17,635 bases of DNA from Candidatus Bathyarchaeota archaeon (GTDB lineage Archaea > Thermoproteota > Bathyarchaeia > 40CM-2-53-6 > RBG-13-38-9), in NCBI GenBank assembly GCA_023144075.1, contig JAGLGJ010000006.1, positions 1 to 17,635 on the forward strand, given 5' to 3'. Both the position numbers and the translations under genes were made by a program. The notes under the pieces were generated by a model. The model ran no database searches, was not told the DNA's origin, and saw nothing but the letters and a program-made list of their open reading frames with translations. Shown in pieces: positions 15,851-17,635 of this stretch (position 1 is its first letter; the number at the start of each line of letters is the position of its first letter).

Positions 15851-16197
15851 ATGAAAGAAATGGTGCGATCTTCCCAATCAGCTTTAGTACCAGTCAAAAT
15901 TTCGGACATGACCTTCAACGAGACTCTAAATAAAAGTAAAATTTTTGTATTGGACTACTGGGGTGATTTGTGTAGTCCATGTAAAATGATAGCTCCAATA
16001 ATTGACAAACTTGCAGAGGAATGTTCTGGTAGAGTTTTATTTGCTAAAGTAAATGTTGATGAAAATCCCAAAACGGCAAGTACGGAATTATGAGTATTCC
16101 TACTCTGCTTATTTTCAAATTCTCGAAATTAGTGGATACAATTGTAAGAAAAATTCCAAAACATCATATCGAAGCTATTATGAAGAAGCATGTATGA
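15851..16197 (+). CDS. Thioredoxin, interrupted by a one-base frameshift
   Basis: A small disulfide reductase. The thioredoxin fold is clear: VLDYW, the active site CSPC (Cys41 and Cys44), APIIDKLAEE, and VNVDENP. After this the first frame ends in TASTEL and a stop at 16091-16093. The other frame continues with KYGIMSIPTLLIF (including the cis-Pro) and ends at KKHV, TGA at 16197. One extra A in GCAAGT near 16077 would join them as TAKYGIMS, giving about 115 residues. The motif is LCSPC rather than the usual WCGPC. A second ATG at 15840 is also out of frame by one base in the A7 run at 15845-15851. The family is certain; intactness is not. Confidence 0.9.
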
Positions 16198-16291
16198 GAG
16201 TATATTTTTCAAGGAAAGAGTCGAAAATTTAAAAATTAAATATTAAACCACTTTTGAGTAGAATTGATTACACTCTAGTCATTAGATTTGA

Positions 16292-16957
16292 ATGTTTATG
16301 ACTGCTATTAGTTCTGTTTCAATAGAGAGAGGAAGAATTAACAGAATTCTAAATATTTTGTCAAAAGCCTACCCTAATGCTAAAGTTGCATTGCACTTCT
16401 CAAACCCTTTAGAAATGCTTGTTTCGACAATCCTTTCAGCCCAATGTAATGATGAAAGAGTAAATTTGGTAACAAAAGATCTTTTCAAGAAATATAAAAC
16501 TCCTGAGGATTATGCAAAAAGTGAAATAAATGAACTTGAGGGTATGATTAGATCAACTGGATTCTATAGGTCTAAAACTAAAAACATAAGAAATGCTTGT
16601 CAAATTATTGTTGAAAAATTTGATTCGAAAGTTCCAAGAACAATGAATGAATTGACTAGCTTACCAGGTATAGGAAGGAAAACTGCTAACATAATTCTAT
16701 CAAACTCCTATGGTGTGATTGAAGGAATAGCTGTAGATACTCACGTGGCAAGAGTGAGTAAAAGACTGGGATTGACTAATGCTAAAGAGCCAGACAAGAT
16801 TGAACAAGATCTAATGAAATTAATTAAAAAAGAATTATGGGTTTCCTTTACATATCAAATGATAGAACATGGTAGACAAATATGCAGCGCGAGAAAACCA
16901 ATCTGTAATCAATGTTTACTCAAGAGATTGTGTCCTTCAGTATTATCATTTGAATAG
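16292..16957 (+). CDS. nth: Endonuclease III, 4Fe-4S DNA glycosylase/AP lyase
   Basis: Removes oxidised pyrimidines in base-excision repair and nicks the abasic site by beta-elimination. The helix-hairpin-helix is LPGIGRKTAN with catalytic Lys130, and the catalytic Asp is Asp149 in AVDTHVARV. Four cysteines (198, 205, 208, 214) with spacing C-x6-C-x2-C-x5-C hold the 4Fe-4S cluster. Length (221) is typical. The ATG at 16292 is used; a second ATG two codons later is possible. It is followed after 11 bp by a LigD-type 3'-phosphoesterase, so the two probably share a transcript and a role. Confidence 0.96.
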   Translation: MFMTAISSVSIERGRINRILNILSKAYPNAKVALHFSNPLEMLVSTILSAQCNDERVNLVTKDLFKKYKTPEDYAKSEINELEGMIRSTGFYRSKTKNIRNACQIIVEKFDSKVPRTMNELTSLPGIGRKTANIILSNSYGVIEGIAVDTHVARVSKRLGLTNAKEPDKIEQDLMKLIKKELWVSFTYQMIEHGRQICSARKPICNQCLLKRLCPSVLSFE

Positions 16958-16968
16958 AGATCACAATC

Positions 16969-17433
16969 ATGAGTCTAACCGATTATTATTCTAAAAGAAA
17001 TTTCAAGCAAACAAGTGAACCATCAGGTGAGGTGAAACAGTCAAAGAAATCAAGTGGCATTTATGTTATTCAAAAGCATCAGGCAACTCATCTTCACTAT
17101 GATCTTAGACTAGAGATGGAAGGTGTTTTGAAGAGTTGGGCTATTCCTAAAGAGCCGCCAATGCAACCTAATTTGAAAAGACTAGCTGTAGGAACAGAAG
17201 ATCATCCTATAGAATATGCAAAATTTGAAGGTGTAATCCCTGAAGGAGGATACGGTGCGGGAAAAGTAGAGATATGGGATAAGGGTACTTTCATTCCAAT
17301 TGAGCTAGATGACACAAAGATTATCATCTCAATAAAAGGTGAGAAACTAAAAGGAGATTATTGTCTCATTAAACTTCGACCAAAGATCGATCCAAAAAAC
17401 TGGTTATTCTTCAAGAAGAAGATCAGCAAATAG
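16969..17433 (+). CDS. Stand-alone LigD-type 3'-phosphoesterase
   Basis: A single-domain enzyme that trims 3'-phosphates and 3'-ribonucleotides from DNA ends. It matches the PE domain of bacterial ligase D. The active-site residues are visible: His37 in QKHQ, His43 and Asp45 in HLHYDLRLE, Arg47, His79 in TEDHP, and Tyr83. These align with the PE catalytic set with a constant offset. GVLKSWAIPKEP and EGVIPEGGYGAG are also diagnostic. No ligase or primase domain is attached and no Ku gene is near. It lies 11 bp after nth. Confidence 0.92.
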   Translation: MSLTDYYSKRNFKQTSEPSGEVKQSKKSSGIYVIQKHQATHLHYDLRLEMEGVLKSWAIPKEPPMQPNLKRLAVGTEDHPIEYAKFEGVIPEGGYGAGKVEIWDKGTFIPIELDDTKIIISIKGEKLKGDYCLIKLRPKIDPKNWLFFKKKISK

Positions 17434-17509
17434 AAATATTAGATTAAAAATGACATTGGACATACTTACATCAATCAAGTAATTCAGAAAAAAATATTGA
17501 GGTTTCTAA

Positions 17510-17635
17510 ATGCCAAAAGTCAAAATAGACTGGGAAAAGTGTAATGGTAGTGCGGCATGTGTTGGAGTATGTCCAACTAACGTTTTCGAGATTCAAAATC
17601 TCAAGGATTATCCAGATTCTCCAAAAGCCGTTTCT
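17510..17635 (+). CDS. Ferredoxin, 5' part only (cut by window end)
   Basis: The first 42 codons of a small iron-sulfur protein, MPKVKIDWEKCNGSAACVGVCPTNVFEI onward in two parts. The spacing CxxSxxCxxxCP has Ser where a second cysteine of a standard CxxCxxCxxxCP motif would be. Archaeal ferredoxins often have Asp or another residue there. The ATG follows a GAGGT Shine-Dalgarno at about 17499-17503. The rest of the cluster site is outside the window. Confidence 0.85.
   Translation, partial: MPKVKIDWEKCNGSAACVGVCPTNVFEIQNLKDYPDSPKAVS

Noticed and set aside
1..17635. CRISPR arrays, insertion sequences or prophage genes
   Set aside because: No regularly spaced direct repeats, no transposase or integrase, and no phage-like genes were seen on either strand.

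Overview
The window looks like chromosomal DNA of a mesophilic archaeon, AT-rich overall. The evidence is a tRNA-Val(UAC) gene on the minus strand with no encoded CCA and a 17-nt intron in the variable region, a class of intron found in archaea. Several genes have a TATA-like box about 26 bases before a start with little or no leader. TTG and GTG starts are common, and there is a PUA-tailed ProB and a stand-alone LigD-type 3'-phosphoesterase. The closest lineage is probably a Bathyarchaeia- or Nitrososphaeria-like member of the TACK group, but that is inference.

Layout, left to right: a Bcp-type peroxiredoxin split by a frameshift (136-593, +); an exported M6-like metalloprotease (843-1991, +); a GC-rich, strongly structured RNA locus (2018-2240) with two small minus-strand ORFs beside it (25 and 74 codons); an OsmC-family protein (+); hisG (-); a CoA-pyrophosphatase-like Nudix hydrolase (+); uvrB and uvrA (+, overlapping); proA then proB (- strand, overlapping); an exported NTF2/SnoaL-like protein (-); the intron-containing tRNA-Val (-); a HAD hydrolase (+); an M24 Xaa-Pro-type peptidase with an upstream DUF2905-like membrane protein (-); a thioredoxin split by a frameshift (+); nth plus a LigD 3'-phosphoesterase (+, 11-bp gap); and the start of a ferredoxin cut by the window edge.

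Three themes recur. DNA repair: UvrAB for bulky lesions, and Nth with the phosphoesterase for base damage and 3'-end cleaning. Thiol and redox chemistry: Bcp peroxiredoxin, OsmC, thioredoxin and ferredoxin. Amino-acid metabolism: the first histidine step and the first two proline steps.

Three genes (peroxiredoxin, uvrA start, thioredoxin) each look one base out of register at a short homopolymer, which fits sequence error better than gene decay because all the long genes are intact. The most unusual part is the minus-strand locus at 2018-2660: a likely leaderless Tyr/Trp-rich 74-codon ORF, a 25-codon ORF whose Shine-Dalgarno overlaps the first stop, then a multi-helix RNA I cannot assign to a class, with a 19-of-20 inverted match between the RNA region and the first ORF.
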